A stretch of 64,000 nt of DNA, taken from Psilocybe azurescens (taxonomy: Eukaryota > Basidiomycota > Agaricomycetes > Agaricales > Agrocybaceae). Both the position numbers and the translations under genes were made by a program. This document shows, piece after piece, positions 36,634 through 47,965 of the stretch. The number at the start of each line of letters is the position of its first letter. The stretch's first letter is position 1. The stretch is taken from NCBI GenBank assembly GCA_023853785.1, contig JAJIRX010000782.1, forward strand, positions 62,001-126,000, given 5' to 3'. Under the pieces are notes generated by a model. It was not told the DNA's origin. It searched no databases and was given only the letters and a program-made list of their open reading frames with translations.

Positions 36634-37588
36634 ATGCCCGGACTAACTTCCCCAGCCTCTGTAACCACAACACTCTCCTACTTCACTCTCCCTGAAAACG
36701 GAGGGAAAGCATACCAAAAGGTCATCACAGATCCTGCGACTGGCAACCGCAGTTTGGAGAAGAACTGGAACCCCGAGGAAAGGTCTAATGTCGTCATTGA
36801 GAACCTGCGCGGTAGAGAGGATACGGTGTCTCTGGATAAAACGGGCTTCCAGTACTTCCAGCACACTTCAAAGCACACATCCTTCGCCAACGACGAAGAG
36901 ATAAAGGCTGAATACTACCCTGAGAGCGTCGAGCTTATCAAGAAATTGACAGGGGCTACCCGGGTAGAGATATTTGATCACAGTACGTACCTTCCTCATC
37001 TCAACATACTCGTCACACACGTCAATCTCACTTAAACTTTGCGAAGCCATCCGCAAGCGCAACCCCGAACAGAAATCAATCAACGGCCCTGTCTCTCAAG
37101 TGCACGTCGACCAGTCCTCTCCAGCCTCTATCGCTCGCGTGCATCGACATTTACCAGCCTCTGATGTTCCGAAGCTCCTCGAGAAGCGCTTTCAAATAAT
37201 CAACCTTTGGCGTCCCATCCACCACCCCGCCCTCGACTGGCCTCTAGCGCTCTGTGATCACAGAAGTGTCGAGGTAGCAGATATTGTTCCTGTGGCTCTC
37301 ATATTCCCTGACCGAGAGGGAGAAACTCTTGGAGTCAAGTATAACGAAAATCACAAGTGGAAGTATCTTCACGGTATGACTCCGGACGAAATCGTATTGA
37401 TTAAATGGTAAGATGCTTTAATCTCGCATAGTAAGGAGACTGATCAACTTTCCTTTAGTTTTGATTCTATCCAAGATGGAAGTGTCGCAGTATTCACACC
37501 ACATACAGGATTCAAGGACCCTTCTACGCCTGATGGAACCGCTCCGAGAGAATCAATCGAATTAAGGTCGCTTGTCTTTTACGATTAG
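36634..37588 (+). CDS. CmcJ/NvfI-type oxidoreductase-family protein
   Basis: Three exons joined in phase give about 280 residues. It starts MPGLTSPASVTTTLSYFTLP. The first exon has RSNVVIENLRGREDTVSLDK, TGFQYFQHTSKHTSF and ATRVEIFDH. The second has the conserved HVDQSSPASIARVHRHLP, then FQIINLWRPIHHPALDWPLA, LCDHRSVEVADIVPV and WKYLHGMTPDEIVLIK. The third has CFDSIQDGSVAVFTPHTGFK and a final ESIELRSLVFYD. The His-Asp pair in HVDQS and the Arg in ELRS fit the metal and co-substrate pattern proposed for this family, which includes secondary-metabolite hydroxylases and desaturases. The reaction is not predictable. It lies 600 bp after the reductase array in the same orientation. Confidence 0.83.
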
Positions 37589-38062
37589 GCTAAATTCTTT
37601 TGCCGTTCTTTATAGTTGAATTTGTAGTATAACGGATATACCCATGAATTAAAGTCGCACTTCAGTATGATCCATTGGATGTGTGTTTTTGCCAGTCTTA
37701 ACATTTTTTGCCGGGTTCAGCAGCCAGCTTGAATCTCGAAACATAAAGAACTGCCAGACTTCGATGGTTTGGAGGCATGTTTCGAGGAGAAGACATCGCA
37801 AGGATGTTATCTTTACCGTGTATGTATGTCATAGAGGCGGCTACAATATTTGCTGGTTTTTGTAGTCAAGTTGGAAGTCCAACACTTCAAGTTGCCAGTA
37901 AGTACATAATACGCGTGTTTCAACGTTAACGTTTACGCGTACGATTGGCTAGTCGGTAGATGCCGATAGCCAATTCGGATTATAATAAAAGCACGTGATG
38001 GATCTGGGGTCGTAGCATTAAGCTTGCCACTTGGGTCGTTGTCGAACGACACCCATTTTATC
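37589..38062. other. Intergenic, promoter of snurportin
   Basis: No supported gene; the open frame at 37683-37865 is unrecognised. The right end is the snurportin 5' region. Confidence 0.5.
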
Positions 38063-40045
38063 ATGTCCTCCGATAGAAAGACATCTTACAAACTACCTCC
38101 CACAACTATCAGGGATAAACTTGTATCACAAGAAGCGAGAAGAAACAAGGTATGCTCTTTATCCATTTAGTATGACACCGCTTTTGATACTGCATTGCAA
38201 AGTAGGCGCTCGAGGAACAGAAACGCGTTGGTCATCCCCCTCGACTTTTCAGTATTTAACTCTGACATCAACATATAAACTTATTAAAACCGCGAAAATA
38301 GCGAAGAGCGAACAAAATCGACTCAGCACGGCAACTCGATCTCTTCGCTGGTCTTAACTTGGGCACATCGGATGATGAGGACTCCGTCATCCAAGAACCG
38401 AGGATTGAAGAGAAAGAAGAAGAAGACGACGAAGAACAGATCAGACTTGTGCCTGCATCGGTCGCACAGTATGCTTCTATGCTTCAACCAGGATTTCACG
38501 ATGAGGATAGTTCGCCACTCGCAATGACGAATACCATCAACACAAACAATGCGCATGTCCCAACAATATCACATCCACTCGTGAATGTTGACTCTCCGAT
38601 TGAAATTGAAGACGCTACAAAATCCCCAAACAAAAAGAAATCACGAGGAGGAAGTGCCAATAAACAAAAGCGACGCGCGAAAAAGGCCAGCAAATGGGCC
38701 GATCGATGTATGTACGCCGAACTTCTTGAAATGAGCGCCGACGATCCTTGGAGCTGCTCTCCTTTGAACAACCAGGACGAATCGTATGCATATCGTGATG
38801 GATTGCCGAGTGATCTTGAGAGTGGCTGGGTGGCTGTCGCTCCTGTTCCAGTAGGAAAGAGATGTCTAGCAGTAACGCAACAATCGGCGGGTGTAGCAGG
38901 TGTTGGTGCGTCCCTTTTCCTCACAATAAACTTTGTAACACTGAAAGAAATATCGGCTGTGGATTTATGATCTAGTACCTAATACTACCTTGCGATCGCG
39001 ACTTCTTGGCAAAACTCTTCTCCCGCGTTTTCCGTCTGCGCTGCCACCTCTCACAGTTTTAGACTGCATCCTAGACGATCAATGGCGCGAAAATGGGATT
39101 TTACACGTTCTTGACGTCGTCAAGTGGAAGGGTCAAGATGTGGCGGAATGTGAGGCATGTTTTCGGTGGGTCCATTTATTTTGATGCCTCAAGCGTGGCA
39201 TTCTCACTACCACCCATAGGTTCTGGTGGCGTGATACCCGTCTCGCCGAACTGGCCCAGACATCACCTCCGTCTTCAATAAACTTTCTGGTCAATCAACA
39301 AGCCTCGACGTCGACATATACAGAACCTTTCCAAAAATACCACTTTCCTTACCCCACGACTTTTGTTCCTGTCCCTTACCATGCTAACACGACACTCTCA
39401 TCTCTAGATAACGAGATTATACCTGCTGCGAGGACATGGCGGGAGGTCAGCGTATCTGTTCCGATGCCTATCTCCACCAACGGATATGGACTTGGAGAAG
39501 GTGGTATGGATGTTGAGCCTTCGGTCTCAGGAATGATCTCGTTGTCCCATCCACAGATTCCACTACAACCTCAGATGACCCTCACTTCGACGCAGACTCG
39601 TGTCCAACCGGATGGAATGTTGCTCTATGTAGCTGAGGCAAGCTATGAGCCTGGGACAAGTCCCTTGAGTAGCTGGATTCCCATTCGGGGATACGATGTG
39701 AACAAAAGCGAGGGTATACATAATGATAATAGGCCCGAGGCACAAAATGTATCTGCGAACGCCATGATATCCTCGGAGGGTCCTTTAGATTTGTTCCAGC
39801 GGTATGTCACCCTTGTTAACTATTTTATCCATCTTTGATGATCCTTTTACCCCTTTTCACGCTGAATTTTTCACTTGTTGCGACCATCCAGGCTAGTGCG
39901 AAAACGAATGGCCATACGACTCTCTGGTGGTGCAAACGCTGGTCCATCAAACATTACCGGTGAACTGGTGGTAAATACCCAAGGTGCGGGAGGTTCTGGG
40001 TCTAGCGAAACCGGCAATAGCGGTGACGTTGATATGGATGTTTGA
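38063..40045 (+). CDS. Snurportin-1-like nuclear import adaptor
   Basis: Snurportin carries m3G-capped U snRNPs into the nucleus with importin beta. The first exon encodes MSSDRKTSYKLPPTTIRDKL, VSQEARRNK. The second gives ALEEQKR, and the third RRANKIDSARQLDLFAGLNL. Together these form the basic N-terminal importin-beta-binding-like region. An acidic and lysine-rich linker follows, then SKWADRCMYAELLEM. The cap-binding core reads VAPVPVGKRCLAVTQQSAGV, NTTLRSRLLGKTLLPRFPSA, LPPLTVLDCILDDQWRENGI, LHVLDVVKWKGQDVAECEA and FRFWWRDTRLAEL. The C-terminal third is longer than in animals. The start was chosen by the basic N-terminus and in-phase splicing. No lesion was seen. Confidence 0.9.
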
Positions 40046-40189
40046 GAGGCGATAATCGTTTAATGACCGTTGTAACCAATGCTCAATATAGGTCGTTAAA
40101 TCTCCACGCTCACTACCCAGCTGACACTTTGCACATTTTCATCTGACTATCCGTCGCACAGGCTGTAGCATTTATTTACTACAACATGC

Positions 40190-40370
40190 TTGTGGCTTTT
40201 TTGAACTCAATAAGACAGGACTTAGCGTGGCTAGAAGCATAGCGCCAACTCCATTCAATTCCCAATCTCGAGAATGCAAAGGAGATGCCCCTTCATTCGG
40301 ACGCAAATGCAGAGGATGATGGCGTCGTTGCACGCTATCGTCTGAATGAACTGTCCCGGTCGACTCAATA
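40190..40370 (+). pseudogene. Relic of histidinol-phosphate aminotransferase (hisC) coding sequence
   Basis: Clear DNA match to 46395-46590 of the intact gene. Shared blocks include aagacaggact, aagcatag, ctcgagaa, ggagatg, gcagagga and atggcgtcgttg, cgctatcgt, gaatgaac in the same order. About 38 bp are missing between the ctcgag and gcagag blocks, and frameshifts are present. It covers the last third of the gene. It is a dead fragment. Confidence 0.85.
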
Positions 40371-42332
40371 GTATTCGAGTCGCTCAAACGTTATCGACGC
40401 AATTTTTCGCTGAGCCTTGATTTATGCCAAAGGGCAAAGATTAGGCCATGCGTGCTAAAGGTGGTGACAGGAGGTTTGACAGAGTGTGCACATGTCTACG
40501 ATCATCTATGAAAGCACGAAAACTTAGCTCTCATTGGTATTGTGATACTTCCTTTGCTGGCTTGAACGCCGAACCCCTTGATTTCTTTTGTCAGTCTTAG
40601 GGACCTGCTGGTTGATTCTCGCACGATAAGTTCTATCCTTGATCGTCGGGACCATGTGGCTCTTCATTTTGTCTGCAACTATAAAGGAATATTCTAAGGA
40701 CTTTTCGCTCTGTCTACATTATCGATATACCATCTGTGGCCCATATGTCTTTTGTTAACTCGAATTTTAATATTTCATTCACATGGTTCTAACTATTCTA
40801 ACAACAGGTCCTCCCATGGTTTCCCTTACGGTTGGTATCCCTGGTGAAGATTTCCAGCTACTCAACCTCTCCAGGCTGTTTATCAGGCCGTCTTCCTCCT
40901 CCAGGGTTCCTCGGCCATGAACTGTCATGGTCATGGCGCCAAAACAGCATGTTTTATATATAGCAGAAATTTCTCGATGAATCTCTTGTAAGTCTTGGCG
41001 TACTTACCTGTAGTCACTTATGGTTGACGTCGGCAATCACCCAAAGTCAGGATATGAATTTATCCTCCCGCCAGGCCCTAGATAGTAAATAAAATCTTGT
41101 GTGAGTCACCAGCATGGGAGTTCTTTGGGGTTCTTATGGAAAGCAAGAAAGTCATGCTCTCAAGAGCGACACACGTACTCGCTGGCATGACTAGCCAAAA
41201 TTTTTCTACGTGGTTACTCGTTACTCAATTTGTGAACATTCCGGGGTCATTCATCAACAAACCTACTAAGCTAGTCTCTCGTAGACAGAAGTCAATATGA
41301 TGTGAACAAAAAATTGTGTGATACTCGAGCATACTTTGCATCGCGTCTTTGTCAAGACTTGAAACGTGAAAAATACGACAAAGCAACTGCTCTGTATTAA
41401 ACAATGATTCCCACCTCCCACAGTGATTAAAGCTAAGTTTGGATAACGCTTTGGATCCCATGATTAGAACCCTGATTAAATTAGATCATGTAATCTTCGC
41501 TTCTTGAAGGAGACACTTTCATTCCCTCGCCATCGGTACATCCGGCTCTCCATTTGAGATATGCATTTAGGCGCCCGTGAAGATGGAGGATAGCCATATA
41601 GCGTCTGTGTTGTTTTTTCCAGTACTGACGATAGATAATGGACTATAATACGATGCTGTACTCCGTATGACCCCCTCCCCCATATGGTCCTGAAGATGGC
41701 TAGTGGCGTCTTTACGTGAGGTGTGGCAGGGAAGGAACGATACAATGGTGCATCATTTAACTGCATCATGTTCTACGTAGGGCCAGCGAACAATAGAACG
41801 CTGCAGCCCTCGTGTGAGAAAGATTGTAATCAACTCCTCATCACATCAGCGAACCCTAGGCCGACCTACAAGTGGAAATTTGTCGTATATTCAACCGCGA
41901 ACTTGAGTCACTGAAAGACACATGCCTTGTAGCTGAACTTCTTTTTGCGTCAATTTATAACAGCTGAACTATATATGCTGTAGAGGGTGCGCACATTGGG
42001 CCGATAATCTGCTATTCCATCCTTTGACCTTTGTGATTGGTGTTCCGGAAATCAAGGACAGAACATCTCATGAGTTATTCAAAGAGTCATGATACTCACA
42101 AAAGAGGGAAAGGATTTGAGAGTGGGTTCTCCATGCAGGCTAACAATGGGATCATCGAGATTCCTCTGAAGCAACGTGTGTCCGTCAGCAGAGATATTAT
42201 TATAATAGCACGACGGGAGGTATCATCTCGTCTTTTGCTTCTAGAATCAAACATGCTTTTAAAACGGTCCAGTGTTGACCCCGTGCACGATCTATGGGAT
42301 TTGATATCCAAACTGGTAGGGTATGGATTGAA
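40371..42332. other. Long gene-poor stretch
   Basis: No supported gene in about 2 kb. Open frames at 41097-41300 (plus), 41476-41769 (minus), 42037-42339 (plus) and others were examined; none has recognisable motifs or consistent splicing. It lies between the hisC relic and a small secreted protein. Confidence 0.5.
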
Positions 42333-42339
42333 TATATAG
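42333..42339 (+). promoter_or_regulatory. TATA-like box of the small secreted protein gene
   Basis: TATATAG about 71-77 bp upstream of the ATG at 42410. Confidence 0.45.
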
Positions 42340-42409
42340 CGCTTCACCTTCTGTGTCTACTAGAGTCAAGTACATTGTGCTCCACACGCAATCACGTCCA
42401 TCCCGCGCC

Positions 42410-42894
42410 ATGCATTTCACTTTAGTCAAACTTTCTCTCATCCTCGTAACGCTCGTCTCGATCAGTAAGGCGGATATTGTCGCTTTCAGCGGCAATACCT
42501 GTGATGGCAATGGAGGATCCAATGTTAAATGTGACGGAAAGTGCATTGGATTTTCAGGTCGTCACTCATACAGGGTAAGGTTGAGTCAATTCTATTCGAA
42601 TGGTTATTCTATCATAGAATCCATACTAACATAATCCACAAGGTATTCCCAGCTGGAAACCACTGTGTGACGTACTTTCAGAACAATGGTTGCAGCGTCA
42701 ACGTTGGTAGCGCGCAGAATCCAGGGAATGGGGCATGTTCCAACGTCAACACGGGTACTGCGGTTAACTCCATTCGGTGCAGCCCCAATAATGTGTGCCA
42801 GTTTTCTGCCAGTGTGCAAGAGCTTAATCGCACCGTCGCCGGAGGTGATGATAAACCAGTTATACGCACGTCCTCTGCCGTGATTTCGAAATGA
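42410..42894 (+). CDS. Small cysteine-rich secreted protein of unknown function
   Basis: Two exons give about 140 residues. The signal peptide MHFTLVKLSLILVTLVSISK precedes ADIVAFSGNTCDGNGGSNVK, CDGKCIGFSGRHSYR. The intron donor is ggtaagg at about 42574. The second exon reads VFPAGNHCVTYFQNNGCSVN, then CSNVNTGTAVNSIRCSPNN and a polar C-terminus with VQELNRTVAGG. There are about eight cysteines. Small proteins beginning IVAFSG...C.G are a recurring secreted family in Agaricomycetes; the role (effector, surface or other) is not known. A broken copy lies at 50606-50820. Confidence 0.78.
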
Positions 42895-43384
42895 GGGTCC
42901 AACCACAAGCCACGATCGATGAGGTTCCACTAGCAGGTTAAGCTGACCTCCTGGATAAAATGATTGTCAGCACCAGTAGTATATTGGTAAACAACACAAT
43001 AGGGTTTGAATGGTTGAATGTTTGTAACATATGCAGAATCATCGTTTTCCGTTGAAATAGTCAATTGAGATGGCCTTAAAATATATGGTGAGTTTTGACG
43101 TCCATAGTTTCTGGACGACTCTAGAGCGACTGAGCTAGTGATCCGCGCACTGGACCTCACATCGATGCAGATCCATAGTCTGCCGAAGAAATTTTTTCTA
43201 CGTAGATGGGGCAGTGATATGTACCTCTCGGGATAATTCCCTTGAGTGGATTATACCCGGGAAAACTAATGTACCTGCGATATCTGTAAAAATAAAAGTC
43301 GAAGGGTCCTTTGGCCAAACCCAATCCAACCCAGTCCCATCCATATGAAACGACAATTTATGCTAAGTCCAGTCGATAGGTGTT

Positions 43385-43505
43385 CGGCCGAACTGCATAG
43401 GAATTGATGTCTTTTTCAATGTTTATCTTATCTTATTGTCAACTCTTCAATTTATGCCACCTTCAGTAACCATTTCCTCGTGCCTCTTTCTTCTGTAAAC
43501 CTGAC
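43385..43505. repeat. Degenerate copy of the hisC 5' flanking region
   Basis: Resembles 45105-45245, just before the hisC start: ttcggccgaa, ggaattgatgt, tatcttatctta, caatttatg, tttcctc, tctttctt in the same order and spacing, with scattered mismatches. The coding start itself is not conserved. Confidence 0.75.
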
Positions 43506-43567
43506 CTGCACCTGCGCCAATTGCACAATTGCACAACACGCCTCTATGCATCAACCAAAATCTTAAA

Positions 43568-43593
43568 ATGAGGATAGTTTGCCACTCGCAATG
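43568..43593. repeat. 26-bp fragment identical but for one base to snurportin coding sequence
   Basis: Matches 38501-38526 at 25 of 26 positions (atgaggatagtt...actcgcaatg), same strand. It sits 60 bp after the hisC promoter-like relic. Confidence 0.8.
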
Positions 43594-43967
43594 CTGAATA
43601 TAATATACTGGCTCATATTTTATAAGTAGTCCATGTTCAAGGATACTTCAGGCATAAAGGGGCTCTGCACTCAAGAAAATGAGCTTTCTCGGCCATTTTT
43701 CATGAGAGGTGAAAAAATCTATTTATAATGTTTCTTCCTTTTCAAGAACTAGTGCTTTTGGGCACCAAATCTTGAAATGGAAACACCGAGTGATCCGAGA
43801 GATCTTTTTCGATCATAAGCAATCCTCACCACCAGAAAGACCCGGTTTACCTGTCCTTATATTGAGGATTTTGCATCCTCATATAAAGATTTGTCACCAG
43901 TCTATATTAAATCAGCCATTCAGGCATTGTCTGATGTATTAATTGTAAGAATTCTAGAACAGATATG

Positions 43968-43996
43968 CTCAGTTGTTTGCGAGGCAAACGACTGAG
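43968..43996. repeat. 29-nt hairpin repeat, copy 1
   Basis: CTCAGTTGTTTGC and GCAAACGACTGAG form a 13-bp stem with loop GAG (one G-T pair). A near-identical copy is at 44086. Confidence 0.85.
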
Positions 43997-44085
43997 AATG
44001 AATTCTATATCTACCTAGAACAGATACGCTAGGTAATTATTTAGTACAACAGTTCAATATGTTCAGTAAGAAGAATAATGCTCAC

Positions 44086-44114
44086 CTCAGTTGTTTGCGA
44101 GGCAAATGACTGAG
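44086..44114. repeat. 29-nt hairpin repeat, copy 2
   Basis: Same 13-bp stem and GAG loop as 43968-43996, with one base different. Direct spacing is 118 bp. Related tagaacagata(t/c)gct sequence precedes copy 1 and recurs between the copies. Confidence 0.85.
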
Positions 44115-45251
44115 GAGAGCTCGTATCGAAATCTCATATATAATGTAGTCCGTTATCAAGATTCATATCTACAAAGTGAATAGAAACTAATAGAAGTGTA
44201 TTGTGTGCTGCAATAAAGATAATGCATTGAATATATCATATACTACATAGGAAAAGGAATAGCGCAATAATGCACCGTTAATAAACCAATATATTATGAT
44301 GAATGTGCGTACAATTTTTCAAGGAACTGGCAGTCGCACAGCCAAACGGCAGCAAGGCACTATCGCGTTTGCTTACCATATTCCAACATTAATTCCAGGG
44401 TTGTCCAAGCAAGAGCAAATTAACTGATTTAATCAATCTACTATTAATATCATTAAATCTCTTTAATTTTTCCTCTCTTTCCTTTTTTACTTTGTAAGCA
44501 CAGAAAACTTAAGATAGATTTCCCTATCTGCTGAAAGGTTGCATAGGCCAAGGCTCTTTTTTTGAGATTTGTGCCTCTTTGGTTGCTCTCCTTTCATTAG
44601 AACTGCTATAGACAGGGCCAGTGGGAGCATCACAATTGTATTTTAATTTTTAATAACTCTTATTTTAACAAGGCTGCTGCTTAAAGTAACAAATATTATT
44701 AAAAATAAGAGGCCGGAGTTCTAAGAAAAATTCAGAGAAGTTTTAGGCTTGAGATAAAGCTAGGGTATTTATTTTAATTTAATTTGAAGGATCCAGCCTC
44801 AAATTATAATGCAGTTACATCAGTATCTCAAGATAATGGAAGAATTATTATTGAAAGGATTATTTTCAGATAGTATCTCATGCATGGCTTGACATTTGTA
44901 GCATATATAGAATCACTAATTTCTTTGAGAACCAAGGTTGATTGAGATACAACTCTGAAATATTCTGAAAGATTTATACAGAGTAACAGATCACAGGTCC
45001 AGGTTGATCATTTAACTTCAATATGAAACATATTAGTAAAATTCTAAAGCTGCATGACGACACCTTTCTCTCAGTACTCAAAAGAATCAGATTTTCCCAA
45101 GTCGCCTTCGGCCGAATTACGTGGGAATTGATGTGTGAATATTTTATTTTATCTTATCTTATCTACGACTTTCAAATTTATGACTCCTTACGATCTCTGG
45201 CCTGCTTAACCCTTTCCTCCTCTGTCTTTCTTCCTTATAAACTTCGTTAAA

Positions 45252-46674
45252 ATGCCCATCCTTGGTCTTAAACCCACTCAGAAGCCCATATATCCACCGC
45301 ACTTTGACATCGAAAGTGTTATCAGGCCAAACATTCTTGCATTACAGCCCTATCGATGCGCACGCGATGATTATAGCTCTGGAATCCTAGTCGACGCCAA
45401 CGAGAATTCGCTGGGACACTCAATAGAAGGCGACGTGAACGGGTCTCAGGATACACTTAGTCTCAATTTGAACAGATATCCTGATCCTTCGCACCCTCTC
45501 ATCAAGTCACGAATCGCTGCTCTCCGGGGACTTGGTCCCTCATCACCTTCGTCGATGTCGGACGAGGATACAGGCGCTGACCACATCTTCCTTGGAGTAG
45601 GGTCTGATGAGGTGATTGATCTTCTTATGCGCGTCTGCGTCGCACCCGGAGGATCTGAGAAGATTCTTACTACGCCGCCTACATATGGGATGTACGGAGT
45701 ATGTGCGCAGGTTAACGATGTCGGTGTTGTATGCGTACCACTCGAGCTTTCAGGAGATCAAGGAGAGGGGGAGAAAGAGGAAGATTTAGCGCTCAGGTGG
45801 ATCAGGTATGCGTCACTTTCTTCATTTGTTTAGCCGTACACCCAAACACCTTTTATATTTCTGAACTAGATCAAGAAGACTGTCGCATCTGACCATTCTA
45901 TCAAACTCATTTTCCTGTGCTCTCCAGGAAATCCTACAGGAACACTTATTCCCCTTTCCTCCATTCGCGCCCTCCTAGATTTTCCCGATTTCAAAGGCAT
46001 CGTCGTTGTAGACGAAGCGTATATAGATTTTGCAGAAGACCCATTGAAGCAAAGCGCTGTCAGCCTCGTCAAAGAATATGCAAACGTGTGTGTGCTGCAA
46101 ACATTGAGCAAGGGCTTTGGATTGGCAGCTATTCGGTGAGTCTACAGTATTTTATAGTATACTTTTCATCCACAACTTATGCCCCTCCTCCTACATGATC
46201 AGTCTTGGAATCGCACTGGCACAACCCCCTCTCATTCAAGTTCTCACGAATACCAAAGCTCCATATAATATCTCCACGCCCACCGCCCATCTCGCACTTT
46301 CCGCTCTCTCTCCCCAATCCATTGCTGGTATGCGTGCCAAAGCGCAAACTCTCGTTTCCAGCCGCGAAAAGATGCTCGCCTCGCTGGCTGAGCTCGGTAA
46401 GACAGGACTCGGTGTAGGTAAAAGCATAGGTGGAAACGATGCCAACTTCGTTTTAATCCCTGTTCTCGAGAAAGCTCGGGGAGATGGTCCTCCACAACCT
46501 TCAAGTGCACGTGCTAACAAGATCTATCGCTCTCTGGCAGAGGAGAATGGCGTCGTTGTACGCTATCGTGGGAATGAACCCGGTTGTGCTGGATGTCTGC
46601 GCATAACAATTGGCACGGAAGGGGAAAATAAAATCATACTCCAGAAACTGGAGGAAGTGCTCAGGGTCCTATAG
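45252..46674 (+). CDS. Histidinol-phosphate aminotransferase
   Basis: PLP-dependent transaminase of histidine biosynthesis (imidazole acetol phosphate to histidinol phosphate). Exon 1 reads FDIESVIRPNILALQPYRCA, LVDANENSLG, NRYPDPSHP, DHIFLGVGSDEVIDLLMR, TTPPTYGMYG. Exon 2 reads VASDHSIKLIFLCSPGNPTG, GIVVVDEAYIDFA, QTLSKGFGLAAIR with the PLP lysine. Exon 3 reads LGIALAQPPLIQVLTNTKAP through GNEPGCAGCLRITIGTEGEN. Around 45767-45771 a GGGGG run leaves the frame off by one. With six G it reads GEGGERGRFSAQVDQ and splices in phase to IKKTVASD. As the gene is expected to be essential for prototrophy, a base-call deficit is likely. Confidence 0.9.
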
Positions 46675-47965
46675 ATTTTTTAGGAGCATATTATACCACA
46701 TTTATTTAAAGGGAATATCGTACAGCGAGGAGTAGAATAGAGTATGAAACGTATAGTGTGCAATTTCACGCACCATAGTACTGGACTAATCTATGGTGTG
46801 CTCTTTCTTCCACTCACTACTGATTGAGTAGACCTATCTGGCTTACCTTAGCAGCTCGTGTCTGGAAATGCTCGGAATGCTCGTCCGAGCACCCCACGTT
46901 GTATAGCGTTGCGGGCAAGGTGTGTTGTTATTCTGAACTACGAAAGCGCACTAGCTCATAAACTGTGCACCGCCGCTGATACGATCTACAGCGTCTAATC
47001 TAATCTATGCTCGGGCAGCTCAGCCTAGATAAGCCAGAGCTCATTACTACACTGGCACTCAAATTACAGGCAGCATACGAGTTAAATAGCTACTCTAGAG
47101 TACATACACAAAGTCATAATTCTCTGTATATCTCATGACTATAAAATTGAGGGCAAAATGAGGATGGCCTTGGCCATACTTCACATGCCATAGACTATTG
47201 TCGTCGGTCGAACACTCTATCAAGTCTATCAGACATATCCCTTCTGAGCTTCTGTACCTATGTAGCAATTCTGGACCTGAGCCAAACCTACGCAATTTAT
47301 TTCTCTTCTATTCAAGATAGATATAAATCTGTGTTAACGCACTTCTGTAAATTTTACAGAGCTTCGGGCCTTCAGCGGGCGCCGCGCTGCCTCTAATTTG
47401 TGTCAGGCTTTCTCAGTTATTAGCAATATTTTAGGCTGTCACCCAATTTTACAAACCTAAAAACCAAAGAAGCCTCCCAAATTAGGCCCAATTTGTGAGA
47501 ATATATTTCAGTTTTTAAGGGCTCTGTTCAAGGCTAAGAAAACATTGGAGGTTTTTTGAACCGAAAAAACCCACACACACAAAAGACTGATGTCTCCAGC
47601 TCATAAATAAATACTTTGGAAGCCCCATAAACATGTACGAGGAATTGAAACTACTTGCGTGAGAATTTCACGCAACTTTAAACCATGCAAATATTCTGAA
47701 CAGCTTGCATTTACTTGCGTATCAAAAATGGGATTAGTCAGCCATAACTTTGCATCCGTGCGCAACGTTTAGACCAGCTACAATGACCCCCTCGAATAAC
47801 TAAACAATGACCCATTCGGACCTTCTCCATCCCAGTCGCCTAATCATAATCGAGGCCATTTTTCAGACGCAAACTGGCTATGGTCAACGTCAGGGGCACT
47901 GATAAAATCATCAAAATCGTCTTGTCGAGTCTTTGTGCGTATAAAATTCTAGTAAAGCGAGCGGA
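46675..47965. other. Gene-poor stretch with small inverted repeats
   Basis: About 1.3 kb without a gene. An inverted repeat (caccatag...ctatggtg) at 46771-46798 lies about 100 bp after the hisC stop. Another (ttgcgtga...tcacgcaa) is near 47655-47676. The minus frame at 47095-47295 is unsupported. The end is AT-rich. Confidence 0.5.

Larger units (their letters stand above)
42895..45251. other. AT-rich gene-poor stretch with relics and hairpins
   Basis: About 2.4 kb without a gene. It holds a relic of the hisC promoter (43385-43505), a 26-bp relic of snurportin (43568-43593), two copies of a 29-nt hairpin, and from 44100 to 45000 a strongly AT-rich sequence that looks like decayed transposon DNA, though no family could be named. 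The true hisC promoter is at the right end. Confidence 0.55.

Noticed and set aside
38323..38924. Minus-strand frames of 77-142 codons over snurportin
   Set aside because: Shadows of the snurportin coding exon, which splices and matches the family on the plus strand.
44100..45000. Possible LTR retrotransposon
   Set aside because: AT-rich with some repeated pieces, but no long terminal repeats, primer-binding site or reverse-transcriptase motif could be identified.
46771..46798. Inverted repeat read as a transcription terminator of hisC
   Set aside because: Intrinsic hairpin terminators are not used by RNA polymerase II; kept only as an inverted repeat.
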